Positions 12,301-23,510 of a DNA stretch of 64,000 nt are shown one piece after another. The notes under the pieces were generated by a model that was given only the letters and a program-made list of their open reading frames with translations, searched no databases and was not told the origin of the DNA. Position numbers and translations under genes: made by a program. This DNA is from Sabellastarte sp. h YS-2021 (taxonomy: Eukaryota > Annelida > Polychaeta > Sabellida > Sabellidae): NCBI GenBank assembly GCA_964017235.1, contig OZ024932.1, positions 80,603,451 to 80,667,450 on the forward strand, written 5' to 3'. Within the stretch, counting starts at the first letter, position 1. Each line of letters begins with the position of its first letter.

Positions 12301-15300
12301 CTCTAAATGCAATAGTTTTGCAATTACAACTGATTTACTCAATAGTGAGAACCTCAAAGTAGTTATTACTCAGCTATGCAATGAGCTACAGGTCTGAAAT
12401 TTTACTATGTTATAGCTGACCCAAAAGTAGGTAACAACATATTTAAGCAAAATACTGTAAATGCAATAGTTTTGAAGTTACAACTGATTTACTCAATAGT
12501 GATGACCTAAAAGTAGCTATTACTCAGCTATGCCATGAGCTACAGGTCTGAAATTTTACTATGTTATAGCTGACCCAAAAGTAGCTGAATAACATATTTA
12601 TACGAAATACTCTAAATGCAATAGTTTTCCAATTACAACTGATTTACTCAATAGTGAGAACTTTAAAGTAGCTATTACTCAGCTATGCCATGACCTACAG
12701 ATCTGAAATTTCACTATGTTATAGCTGGCCCAAAAGTAGCTGAATAACATATTTATACGAAATTCTCTAAATGCAATAGGTTTTAAGTTACAAGTGATTT
12801 ACTCAATAGTGAGAACTTCAAAGTAGCTATTACTCAGCTATGCAATGAGCCACAGATCTGAAACTTCACTATGCTATAGCTGACCCCAAAATAGGTGAAT
12901 AACATATTGCAACAAAATACTCTAAATGCAATAGTTTCCAAGTTATAAGTGATTTACTCAACAGTGATAACCTAAAAGTAGCTATTACTCAGCTATGCCA
13001 TGAGCTACAGGTCTGAAATTTTACTATGTTATAGCTGACCCAAAAGTAGCTGAATAACATATTTATACTAAATTCTCTAAATGCAATAGTTTTCAAATTA
13101 TAAGTGATTTGCTCAACATTGAGAACTTCAAAGTAGCTATTACTCAGCTATGCAATGAGTCACAGGTCTGGAACTTCACTATGTTATAGCTGGCCCCAAA
13201 ATAGGTGAATAACATATTGAAACAAAATACTCTAAATGCAATAATTTCCAAGTTATAAGCGATTTACTCAACAGTGATAACCTAAAAGTAGCTATTACTC
13301 AGCTATGCCATGAGCTACAGGTCTGAAATTTTACTATGTTATAGCTGACCCAAAAGTAGGTGAACAACATATTTAAGCAAAATACTGTACATGCAATAGT
13401 TTTCAAGTTACAACCGATTTACTCAATAGTGATGACCTAAAAGTAGCTATTACTCAGCTATGCCATGAGCTACAGGTCTGAAATTTTACTATGTTATAGC
13501 TGACCCAAAAGTAGCTAAATAACATATTTATACGAAATTCTCTAAATGCAATAGTTTTGCAATTACAACTGATTTACTCAATAGTGAGAACCTCAAAGTA
13601 GTTATTACTCAGCTATGCAATGAGCTACAGGTCTGAAATTTTACTATGTTATAGCTGACCCAAAAGTAGGTGAACAACATATTTAAGCAAAATACTGTAA
13701 ATGCAATAGTTTTCAAGTTACAACTGATTTACTCAATAGTGATGACCTAAAAGTAGCTATTACTCAGCTATGCCATGAGCTACAGGTCTGAAATTTTACT
13801 ATGTTATAGCTGACCCAAAAGTAGCTGAATAACATATTTATACGAAATTCTGTAAATGCAATAGTTTTCCAATTACAACTGATTTACTCAATAGTGAGAA
13901 CTTCAAAGTAGCTATTACTCAGCTGTGCCATGACCTACAGATCTGAAATTTCACTATGTTATAGCTGGCCCAAAAGTAGCTGAATAACATATTTATACGA
14001 AATTCTCTAAATGCAATAGTTTTGCAATTACAACTGATTTACTCAATAGTGAGAACCTCAAAGTAGTTATTACTCAGCTATGCAATGAGCTACAGGTCTG
14101 AAATTTTACTATGTTATAGCTGACCCAAAAGTAGGTAACAACATATTTAAGCAAAATACTGTAAATGCAATAGTTTTGAAGTTACAACTGATTTACTCAA
14201 TAGTGATGACCTAAAAGTAGCTATTACTCAGCTATGCCATGAGCTACAGGTCTGAAATTTTACTATGTTATAGCTGACCCAAAAGTAGCTGAATAACATA
14301 TTTATACGAAATACTCTAAATGCAATAGTTTTCCAATTACAACTGATTTACTCAATAGTGAGAACTTTAAAGTAGCTATTACTCAGCTATGCCATGACCT
14401 ACAGATCTGAAATTTCACTATGTTATAGCTGGCCCAAAAGTAGCTGAATAACATATTTATACGAAATTCTCTAAATGCAATAGGTTTTAAGTTACAAGTG
14501 ATTTACTCAATAGTGAGAACTTCAAAGTAGCTATTACTCAGCTATGCAATGAGCCACAGATCTGAAACTTCACTATGTTATAGCTGATCCAAAAATAGGT
14601 GAATAACATATTGAAACAAAATACTGTAAATGCAATAGTTTCCAAGTTATAAGCGATTTACTCAACAGTGATAACCTAAAAGTAGCTATTACTCAGCTAT
14701 GCCATGAGCTACAGGTCTGAAATTTTACTATGTTATAGCTGACCCAAAAGTAGCTGAATAACATATTTATACGAAATTCTCTAAATGCAATAGTTTTGAA
14801 GTTATAAGCGATTTACTCAACAGTGATAACCTAAAAGTAGCTATTACTCAGCTATGCCATGAGCTACAGGTCTAAAATTTTACTATGTTATAGCTGACCC
14901 AAAAGTAGCTGAATAACATATTTATACGAAATTCTCTAAATGCAATAGTTTTTAAGTTACAAGTGATTTTACTCATGATGGAAGTTACTGAAAAGCCCAA
15001 AAGTAGCTATTACTCACTTAGCTATTGAGACAGGCACCCAACTTACTCACCATATTGTAGCTATGAAAAAAGTAGCTGAATAACATATTTTAACAAAATG
15101 CTCTAAATGCAACACTTTTCAAGTTATAAATGATTTTGTGCATGATTTCATGAATTTTAATGCATTAAAAATTATTAAAAAAATTTATTAAAAAAAAAGT
15201 AAGACAGATCCACGTCTCATACTCACACAAGAGAATCTACCTGTGGCCTAGTACATATATGCAAGATATGAGAGAAATCCCTGCAATAGTCACTGAGAAA

Positions 15301-15563
15301 ATTGTGATTAAGTGTTGAAATTTTCACACTTTTGGTGGGGGTACCCCCCTTGTAATGTCTCTAGCAAACAGACGAACAGACAGATTTGCATGCCTTGAAC
15401 AATTTTTCATCCTCGATAGATAAGGTATCTTTTAAAAAAAACAGCACGTCTCTAGGCCTTGTAGTTTTGGAGAAGAAGTTGTTCACGCGGACGCGGACGC
15501 GTACGCCACGCCGCAGAGTGACGACATAATGTCAGCTGACTGACAAGTCAGCTGACATAAAAA
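9367..15563 (-). mobile_element. HINE-1 copy 2, inserted into copy 1
   Basis: Complete element on the minus strand: hairpin at 9378-9397, 3' domain to 9655, A repeats 9655-10470, B array 10470-15130, 5' domain 15130-15558 ending in inverted TCAGCTGAC motifs and the terminal TATGTC complement. Directly after it, at about 15562, the missing 5' piece of copy 1 resumes with ACAGCATGTCTC. This explains why the 5' terminal sequence appears twice in succession. A repeats and flanks closely match copy 3 at 43441-47924, suggesting recent mobility. Confidence 0.75.
10470..15130. repeat. 155-bp satellite B array with ~1.7-kb internal duplication
   Basis: About 30 monomers. Diagnostic variants recur about 1704 bp apart: TTCACTATGCTATAGC at 11161 and 12865, and ATTTATACTA at 11358 and 13061. 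An eleven-monomer block was therefore duplicated in tandem (about 11.2-12.9 kb and 12.9-14.6 kb). The composition of the higher-order unit differs from that of the copy 1 array. Confidence 0.88.
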
Positions 15564-15692
15564 ACAGCATGTCTCTAGGCCTTGTAGTTTTGGAGAAGAA
15601 GTTGTTCACGCGGACGCGGACGCGTACGCGTACGCCCACGCCGCAGAGTGATGACATAATGTCAGCTGACTGACAAGTCAGCTGACATAAAA
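15440..15692 (-). repeat. Two successive HINE-1 5' termini
   Basis: A ~120-bp segment (ACAGCAYGTCTCTAGG to GTCAGCTGACATAAA) occurs twice, at about 15440-15560 and 15562-15692. Each has GACGCGGACGCG words and two TCAGCTGAC motifs. The first ends copy 2 and the second is the displaced 5' end of copy 1. Confidence 0.8.
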
Positions 15693-15792
15693 AAATGCAG
15701 TCAGTGGGCCACCAGTGGCTCAGTGGTGGCCCACAAGCTATATTTTGCCACCCATAGCCAACAGTGGCCCACTAGCATCTTGCTATCTGGGA

Positions 15793-15890
15793 TGGTGGTG
15801 TACATAAGGAACCCTATGTAGCTTATGTACACAGCGGTGGTGTACATAAGACGACTTTTCGGCATTGCGTACACAGCGGTGGTGTAAATA
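15793..15890. repeat. 42-bp minisatellite, right half
   Basis: GGTGGTG starts at about 15794, 15836 and 15878, the same 42-bp period as at 33-175, immediately outside the right TIR. Confidence 0.88.
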
Positions 15891-17045
15891 TCCTCTGCCC
15901 TTTCTATTTACATTTAACAAAATTATGACATATTTTCCATATTTGGGCTGTAATATTGACAAAATCCAAAAAGTGGCGAATTTACATCTGTTGGCCAATT
16001 TACATTACTTGCTCTAATCTGATTCAGATCTACATGTAGTTGTCTTTGTCAGAGATATTTCATAAGTACATGTCTGTACTCACCTGTTTTTCTTTTTCTG
16101 TACTCCATTACAGTAGTCTAAAGGAAGTCACTTAATTGGGCTTTTATTTTCTAGTAAAAACTGCACAGGGGCTCAAACGTTTGTTCAGGTTATATTTTGT
16201 GAATCAGGAACTTACAATAAATTTTCAGAGACAACTAAACTTTTACAATAAATATTTTCAGGGAAACACGGTTTGCAATAGCGCATGCGCACGTAGGGGT
16301 TTCGTTTTCATTTGTGAGTAAACTATGGACTTTAGCCAGAGTTTGTGAAAAAAATATACGTATACTACGGGTATATACGTGTGCCTATTCTAACATTAAG
16401 ATTAATTACTTTAATTTACATAACAAACTTTTTGGTAATTTATTATTGTAAATCTGTTTTTACTCAGATAAACCCGAACGGCGGAAAATATTATATGACG
16501 GATCTGAGCATGCAATGAAATCGGGCAACAAAAAAAAAGAAGCTTTTTTTAACACGATTTCCATGGAACGTGCCATGCATGTGTGCAGAATTATAGACGA
16601 CTTCGTTAACCAATCAGAATTGAGGACACAACATTAGGCGTCCATGTACACGGGTGCGGGTTCCTTGCTGTATTTTCGCGGTAAATAAATTAACATAGGT
16701 AATAAGTCGTTCTTTAAAAGACCACAACTTCCTTATTGATAGTCCGATTTTGAACATTCTTTCACTATGGTTTTCAGTTTAGTGATACGCAAATGTTGAT
16801 GCCAAATGACCTTAAATATATCGTGATTAGTACGTACACCCGGGGTCAGCCATCTGATAAACTCGTCACGGCCGCCAGTATACGTAAATTATAAGGAAAA
16901 GAAAAGGTATTCATGGATAATTACTACCGTACCTGTTGTCCAGTTATTGTCTTTTATGCCATAATTGCAAGCCTGGGGTCAAGTACGTACATGGAACCAG
17001 GTACAAGTACGTAATTTGCCAAATGACAAGTATGTCATACAAGTA
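15890..17045. other. Non-repetitive flank, possible promoter-like patch
   Basis: No ORF with a recognisable domain. It holds an NRF1-type palindrome GCGCATGCGC at 16281-16290, a donor-like GTGAGTAA at about 16314 and an inverted CCAAT context (ACCAATCAGAATT) near 16610. Whether this is an upstream non-coding exon of the gene at 30.5 kb cannot be judged without transcripts. Confidence 0.3.
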
Positions 17046-19104
17046 CAGGGGCCGGATTCACGAACAATACTTAGTGTACGTACACATGTATGCGGCTCAC
17101 GACATCCGACGGCCGATTTGCGACAGCGAATTTTTCCCTCCTTCTCATTTATGTTTGGTTGTTTACATGTGTCCGACTCCGATTTACGACGTCCGATGTG
17201 CTACAGCGATTTTTTCGATCTGGGACCGAAAAAATCGGATGGCAAGTGACTTTTAGGACAGAATGTCAATATCACATTGTTTAGTTTGTAAATATTGGCG
17301 TTCTTTTTGGATCGGGAGGTTTATTTATCCAAGTCGTTACTGTATAAGTCAAAATTTTAGTTAGAAGAAAATTTCATTAATTCTTCATTTTGACGAAATT
17401 TACTAGAATTAATTTGCACAGTTGGTTAGATTCTACTTGAGAAAAAAAATTAAAGTTTCACTAGGAGTTAATTTTCACTCTTCAAGCTCACCAGTTAAAT
17501 AGTTAAAATTAATGCCCAGTGAAAATTTCAACTTATACAATAATTTTGTGTATGTCCTAACAGGAAACAATTGCAATCTGATTTTTGTGCATGAAGGAAG
17601 ACAGGTAAACTTTGTAAAATTTTTTTTTTTTTGGGGGGGGGGAATAATTTACCATGTTTGTGCATGGGGCTAATTAACGCTCGACGATAGGAGAGGGTTA
17701 TTGTAATCAGTTTGTTTCTGTCAGTCTGTCTGTCTGTGCACCGTTTCACCCTTATAACTCAAAAACTATAACACCAATCGAGCTCAAATTTGGTGGGCAG
17801 GTATTTTATGGGGTACAGACGGATTCTTTCAAATTTGGTGTAATTTGTGTGAAAACTAAAGCCAGGAGAGAGTTTTTCTTATTTTTAATTGGGCTTTTAC
17901 AGTGAAATCTGCTTCTCTGTCTGTGCACCATTTTGCCCTTGTAACTCAAAAACTATAACTTCAATCAATCTCAAATTTGGTGGGAAGGTATTTCATGGGG
18001 TACAGACAGATTCTTTCAAATTTGGTGTAATTTGTTTGAAAATTAAAGCCAGGAGAGAGTTTTTCTTATTTTAATTGGGAATACACAGTGAAACTGCTTC
18101 TCTTCATTACATACGTAAAAATCAATATTTTGCTTTCTGATGATGTCATTACTAAGTGATGTCACAATGTAACTGCCATTGTGAGGTCACAAACCTAGCT
18201 TGTGATACTTGATGTCTTTAAGTAAAAATATTTCTTCTCATTGTATGTCTTGAAATTGACATAAACATAATAAAGAGGGAGGTGGTATATTCATCATTTT
18301 TATTAATTATTATTTCTGTTTTATTTTCTCTTTTTTCTTTCAATTCCTTGACAGTCCATCACAAAAAATTACCATGCATGATTTTCACCAAGAAGTGACC
18401 TTTAAGCAGAATTTTTACCTCCACCAGCAGTTTATGTTTTTGTGTGTTAATTGTTTATGTTTGTTTTATTTATTTATTTTTTTTTGTGTGTTTAGATTAC
18501 TCTAAAACTAATGAACAGATCTTTATTTAAAAATTTGTGAGTAGGACCTGACTGAAGGAAGAAGTTACTAAAAGAAAGATCAGGATCTTATTTTAGATAC
18601 AAAAAATTCATGATTTTTCAGAGGTCCCATTTCAATGTATTTTTAATGACTTTAGCTTTCTACTTGATATTTGTATGAAAATTAATTTACATGTTTGGTT
18701 TTATTTTATTGTCTTCCTTACAATATTTTATATCACTTGAGAGACTGGTCACATGGAGTCGAGCGTTTTGCTCTCTCTGAGTGCATCTTGTTTAACATGA
18801 ATTACTGTTAAAAATCTCACAGTAATATAAAGCTGTAAGTAATATTCTTTGCAGAGGGTGATTTTGATAAACAGCCAAATATATACACCAAAATATTCCA
18901 TAGCTCTTGGCCAATCATATTCACCGATACAACCTGACCTAAAGAGTTAGGATAGGTTTTTTCCTTACTTAAAATCTAAGGTTACCTTATCTAAGTATTG
19001 TTTTGTGAATAGCAATTCTAAGAAAAACTTAGTCAAGTGAAAACCTTCCCTTACTTAGATCTAAGGTCACCTTATCTAAGTATTATTCGTGAATCCGGCC
19101 CCTG
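17046..19104. mobile_element. TIR element of the CAGGGGCCGG type
   Basis: The left end CAGGGGCCGGATTCACGAA and the right-end inverted copy form 29-bp TIRs with one mismatch. Internal subterminal motifs such as TAAGGTYACCTTATCTAAG lie near 18980 and 19065. No convincing 8-bp target duplication is visible. A hairpin element (17676-18792) is nested within it. The same TIR style recurs at 54370-55228 and 60083-63340. The CAGGG start suggests hAT-like, which is inference. Confidence 0.65.
17676..18792 (+). mobile_element. Hairpin-ended satellite element, family I
   Basis: AACGCTCGAC at 17676-17685 is inverted as GTCGAGCGTT at 18758-18767. The latter forms part of a short hairpin (GAGCGTTTTGCTC) followed by a CTTGTT end, like HINE-1. 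Inside are two ~187-bp units containing AACTCAAAAACTATAAC and CAAATTTGGTG (17749 and 17936). Its terminal half recurs inverted at 53567-53990. Confidence 0.5.
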
Positions 19105-19702
19105 GTGTCGAGCCAATTAAGTACGTACTTGACAAATTGCAATTACTTCTGATAGTGTGTTTAAAAGTTAGAATGTACGTAATGTAAAAGTATGTAATGG
19201 TAAATGCAGATCATCAAAATGTGATATTTAAAATGTAGTATTTATTGAGATATACAGAGGCAGATACAGGATTTCCCGAAAGAGGGGGCGTGGGTTGACG
19301 CGGGTAATGGATATTTCATGCTTGGACATTTTGTAGCGTGACATATCACGCGGTGCACGGACAAAATGTCGGCAGACAAAATCCTGGGGGACAAAATACC
19401 AGTCAAAATTGCAAGGGGGGGACAAAATGCTGGCCATTTTAAGGGACAAGGAGGGCCAATCTTATCTAAACACTTAATATATGATACTGATTGTCAAGTA
19501 AACTGAAAAAACCTCTAGCAGAAAAAAGCCTCTAAAACCCTGCAGTAGAAAATACCGCAGTACAAAAGCCCTCTAACTAAATGGTACATAACGCATTTAC
19601 ACAAGCCTTGCCAAGTAGTGTACATCATGTAACGAAGGTTTGGGTATTTTCTACTGGGGTTATTTGTTCATACACTAGTTTTCTGCTGTGACTTTTTCTG
19701 CA
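19105..19702. other. Unassigned repeat-rich DNA
   Basis: No gene seen. GACAAAAT occurs four times near 19350-19430 beside G-runs, and CAGTAGAAAATACC-type words near 19540 and 19645 are partly inverted. Probably degraded transposon sequence. Confidence 0.35.
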
Positions 19703-21585
19703 GTTTTTACCCCACAGCCCTTAAGGGCTGTCGGGGTATTGTTTTCACCCATGGTGTCCGGATGGGCGGGCGGGTGGGCGGGCGGCGGGAAATAGTTTGT
19801 CCGGGCTGTATCTCGGAAACCGTAAGGTGTAGGAAGTTGATACTTGGTAGGGACATTGGTTAGGGGGTGTAGTTGTGCAACGTCATGGTCTGACCTTGAT
19901 TTGACCTTTGACCTTGCCGTAGTGACCTTGAGTTTGAAAATCTTGTCCGGGCTGTATCTCGGAAACCATAAGGTGTAGGAAGTTGATACTTGGTAGGGAC
20001 ATTGGTTAGGGGGTGTAGTTGTGCAACGTCATGGTCTGACCTTGATTTGACCTTTGACCTTGCCGTAGTGACCTTGACCTATAAATTCTTGTCCAGGCTA
20101 TATCTCGGAAACTGTAAGGTATAGGAAGTTGATATTTGGTAGGGACATCGGTTAGGGGGTGTAGGTGTGCAACGTTATAGTGTGACCTTGATTTGACCTT
20201 TGACCTTGCCGTAGTGACCTTGACCTATAAAATCTTGTCCAGGCTATATCTCAAAAGCCGTAAGGTGTAGGAAGTTAATACTTGGTAGGGATATTGGTTA
20301 GGGGGTGTAGGTGTGCAACGTCATGGTCTGACCTTGATTTGACCTTTGACCTTGCCATAGTGGCCTTGACCTATAAAATCTTGTCAGGGCTGTATCTCGG
20401 AAACCGTAAGGTGTAGGAAGTTGATATTTGGTAGGGACATTTGCTAGGGGGTGTAGGTGTGCAGTATCATGGTCTGACCTTGATTTGACCTTTGACCTTG
20501 CCGTAGTGGCCTTGACCTATAAAATCTTGTCCGGGCTATATCTCAGAAACCGTAAGGTGTAGGAAGTTGATACTTGGTAGGGATATTGGTTAGGGGGTGT
20601 AGGTGTGCAATGTCATGGTCTGACCTTGATTTGACCTTTGACCTTGCCATAGTGACCTTGACCTATAAAATGTTGTCCGGGCTATATCTCGGAAACCGTA
20701 AGGTGTAGGAAGTTGATACTTGGTAGGGACATTGGTTAGGGTGTGTAGGTGTGCAACGTCATGGTCTGACCCTGATTTGACCTTTGACCTTGCCATAGTG
20801 ACCTTGAGTTTAAAAATCTTGTCTGGGCTATATCTCGGAAACCGTAAGGTGTAGGAAGTTGATACTTGGTAGGGACATTGGTTAGGGGATATAGTTGTGC
20901 AACGTCATGGTCTGACCTTGATTTGACCTTTGACCTTGGCGTAGTGACCTTGACCTATAAAATCTTGTCCGGGCTATATCTTGGAAACCGTAGGGTTGAG
21001 GAAGTTGATACTTGGTAGGGACATTGGTTAGGGGCTGTAGGTGTGTATTATCATGGTGTCACCTTAATTTGACCTTTGACCTTGTCCTAGTGACCTTGAC
21101 CTATAAAATCTTGTTGCACCTTTGGGTCTCTCTTTTGATGCAGATTAAGCACTGTTAAAGTCATATTAGAATTTATTAAGAATTTTACTTTCATAACTTC
21201 CCATTGTAAGAGATAGAATTTCATCAAGTGAGCCACAGATTTTGCTCCAACACCACACATAAGCATTCATTAAATGTATTACCACTTCTATATGCATGGT
21301 AATATTCAAACCATCTAAACCATAATTTGGCCATGCAGATGTAGATAAAGAGGGTTGAATTTTAGTTTGCTGATTAATGCTGTCATCTTGTTATTGAATT
21401 ATCTTGTTTTAATACTTCATCTTTATGTGCATGATCTTTCTTTTAAACATTATTTGGACCTTTATATAACTGACAGTGCTCTGAAAGTATCCTAAAGTTT
21501 ATACTGATACAGTACTTCTGTATCTCATGGTGTTGAAAATATTTCCCTAGGCTGTGGGGTACGGGCATCTCTGATACTATTTTTT
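19703..21585 (-). mobile_element. Family D Helentron-like element, copy 1
   Basis: The left end is a hairpin, TACCCCACAGCCCTT with its complement, at 19708-19738. The arm sequence reappears inverted at the other end as GGCTGTGGGGTA (21550-21561). Between them lie about nine ~145-bp monomers and then a unique domain (21120-21580). Both are shared with copies at 28884-30474 and 60149-62835. No coding capacity. Hairpin plus subterminal inverted repeat and a central minisatellite fits a HINE architecture with the 3' end on the left. Confidence 0.65.
19800..21115. repeat. ~145-bp satellite D array with nuclear-receptor-like half-sites
   Basis: The monomer contains CTATATCTCGGAAACCGTAA, GGTAGGGACATTGGTTAG, then TGACCT half-sites. 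In the first unit these are at 19891, 19902 and 19909 (spacers 5 and 1). In the second, a TGACCTTGACCT doublet at 20069-20080 is followed by ATAAA. Most monomers keep this order and many continue into CCTATAAAATCTTG. Confidence 0.88.
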
Positions 21586-21589
21586 TTTT

Positions 21590-21950
21590 TCTATTGGGGT
21601 TTTTTGTACACTCAATTGTCGGATACATACAGCAGTTTACTGACATGAATAAAAACACATGGATCCTAAAATAAACTTCAAAGGGGCTCCCCATAATGAA
21701 CTATGGTATAACTGTAAAAAATTTGGAGGGAAACATACTTGAAATCTAAATTTATATGCCACAATGTTTCTTCAACATTTTTATTTTACAACAACTGATT
21801 CTACTGAGCAAATTAGAACTGAAACATAGAAGTGCAGTAATAAATTATTAGATCACCAAATTATTAATTGGTTTGTAAATTGTTTTGTAAATTGTATATC
21901 ACATGTTTAAACATACACTGGTAAACAAAGGTTTATACACAAAGTCATCC
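21590..21950. other. AT-rich intergenic DNA, nothing recognised
   Basis: No ORF with a domain, no clear tandem repeat. Confidence 0.4.
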
Positions 21951-22279
21951 ACAAAAGCAGGGCGTCAAGTTCCTATTTTTTCCTATTATTTCCTATTTTT
22001 TAACAAATTCCTATTTATTCCTATTTTCCAGGAAAATTCCTATTTTTGGTGATGATAATGTATTTTAAGTCACTAAATGTTGTTGATCACATGGAAAATG
22101 ACTAATTTTCTCAAATCATAATGAAGTATAAATTTTACAGCATCATTGAAAAATGAAAAATGGTTTATTATAATTGTGAATTTCACAAAATGAGTGCTGC
22201 AAAAATACCCACTGAATGCCTTTGGCATGAGAAATGACCTGTCTGGGGATATGTTGGCATCAATCTAGTTATGATTGTA

Positions 22280-23018
22280 TCCACCGGAGAGCAGTGTGTA
22301 GAGATTTTCTTGTTACCCCTCTAGAGGCCAGGGTATTGTAGGTAGATTTCTTAAATTTTCAGGTTATATTCATAACCATAAAATCTTGGCTGGGAATATA
22401 TTTTTGGCCTCATTTTGAAGAACAAGATGGCTGCCACGGGCGTTTTTCGACTTTCAGCAAGGAGTTTTGTTGGCCCTCCAGGCCTCTAGAACAAAGGGAA
22501 TTCTAGGTAGAAATCTCAAATTCGCTGGATATGTTCATCATTACAAAATCTTGATTAAAAATATTTTTTTCCTCATTTTGAAAAAGGATGGCCATCACAG
22601 GCGTTTCTTTTCAGTCATGAAAAGTGCTTATATCTCCCTTATTATTGGTCCTAGAGGTTTGGAATGTCAAACCAACCTATAGGAAATCATGGGCTGCGAA
22701 TCTTCTGCTGTGGTCGGATTTGACCTTGGGCTGCCTCTTCAAGGTCAAACAACGTTAGGCAAACTTAAAAGTGCTTATAATTTGCTTATTATTGGCCCTA
22801 GAGGTTTGGGATGGTAAACCAACCTATAGGAAATCATGGGCTGTGAGTCTTCCGATGTGGTCACATTTGACCTTGGGCCCCTGCTTCAAGATCAAATGAG
22901 GGTAGCCAAACTTAAAAGTGCTTTCAACTTATTATTGAAAAATGCAGTTTTTCTTCTAAACTATGTTAGTTGGCCTTTTCCGATGGATACATCTTGCATC
23001 TGTGGGTCCTTGGTCTAG
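22280..23018 (+). mobile_element. Helitron-like unit, shorter copy
   Basis: Starts with A|TCCACCGGAGAGC and ends GGTCTAG|T after CATCTTGCATCTGTGG, matching the ends of the unit at 25264-26888. Its 3' hairpin is not well preserved. A-type 145-bp repeats lie inside (22610-22930). TC start, CTAG end and A-T flank are the canonical Helitron signature. Confidence 0.45.
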
Positions 23019-23124
23019 TTTTGAACTGAGTTACATGTACATATGTAGTTCTATAGAATGTGTATTTATAAGCTTTTTGGATGTAATTCAATAAGTATGA
23101 TGCTTACTTGAGATACACGTGTAT

Positions 23125-23510
23125 TATTGTATCCCCGACGCGAAGCGGGGATACTATGGATTCATCATCGTCGTCCGCGCCCTCGTCCGCAGAGATTTCT
23201 TGTTAGCGACCTACAGTCCACATTTCTTTCCGGATTTCTTTCATATTTGGCAGGTGGCTTGATAAGGTAGAGGACTCGCCACCCTATCTTTTTGGTAGGC
23301 TTTATGTCTAAATTAGGCCTGTGGTAGACAAAAATGTCTAAAATGTGGAATATTGCTTGTTAGCGACCTACAGTCCACATTTCTTTCCAGATTTCTTTCA
23401 TATTTGGCAGGTGGCTTGGTATGCTAGAGGACTCGCCACCCTATCTTTTTGGTAGGCTTTATGTCTAAATTAGGCCTCTGGTAGACAAAAATGTCTAAAA
23501 TGCATTCAAA
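23125..23510. repeat. Hairpin plus two ~157-bp tandem units (family G)
   Basis: GTATCCCCG...CGGGGATAC at 23129-23154 is a 9-bp-stem hairpin. It is followed by two units with TGTTAGCGACCTACAGTCC (23201 and 23358) and GGTAGGCTTTATGTC. A fragment of the same unit reappears at 25378-25425. No inverted copy of the hairpin arm was found, so this may be a truncated member of the hairpin-ended class. Confidence 0.6.

Larger units (their letters stand above)
2512..15692 (-). mobile_element. HINE-1 copy 1, Helentron-like, split by copy 2
   Basis: Read on the minus strand, the 3' end is at 2512 and the 5' end near 15692. The 3' end has an 8-bp-stem hairpin, AGTGCCCGTGAACGGGCACT at 2523-2542, just inside a terminal CTTGTT. 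TCAGCTGAC motifs sit near both ends. The order inward is a 3' domain (2543-2810), 145-bp A repeats, the 155-bp B array and a 5' domain. The 5' domain breaks at an A-run at 9368 and resumes at about 15562, because copy 2 has inserted into that A-run. Subterminal TCAGCTGAC, a 3' hairpin, a central satellite and no clear target duplication match Helentron-associated interspersed elements (HINEs). No Rep/helicase is encoded, so it is nonautonomous. Confidence 0.7.
176..15792. mobile_element. Nonautonomous TIR DNA transposon carrying nested Helentrons
   Basis: The ends are inverted copies: TCCCAGATAGCAAGA at 176-190 and its reverse complement at 15778-15792. Weaker inverted similarity continues inward, with GGGCCAC in both arms. 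Both flanks are the same 42-bp minisatellite, so the boundaries are well supported; a 2-bp AT target duplication is possible but ambiguous. The element's own sequence is 176-2512 plus about 15695-15792. It is dense in short words such as GGCCCACTG and its complement in both orientations, and has no transposase ORF. The superfamily cannot be named from the sequence alone. Confidence 0.75.

Noticed and set aside
17046..19104. 8-bp target duplication confirming hAT
   Set aside because: The flanking octamers do not match, so the superfamily was left open.
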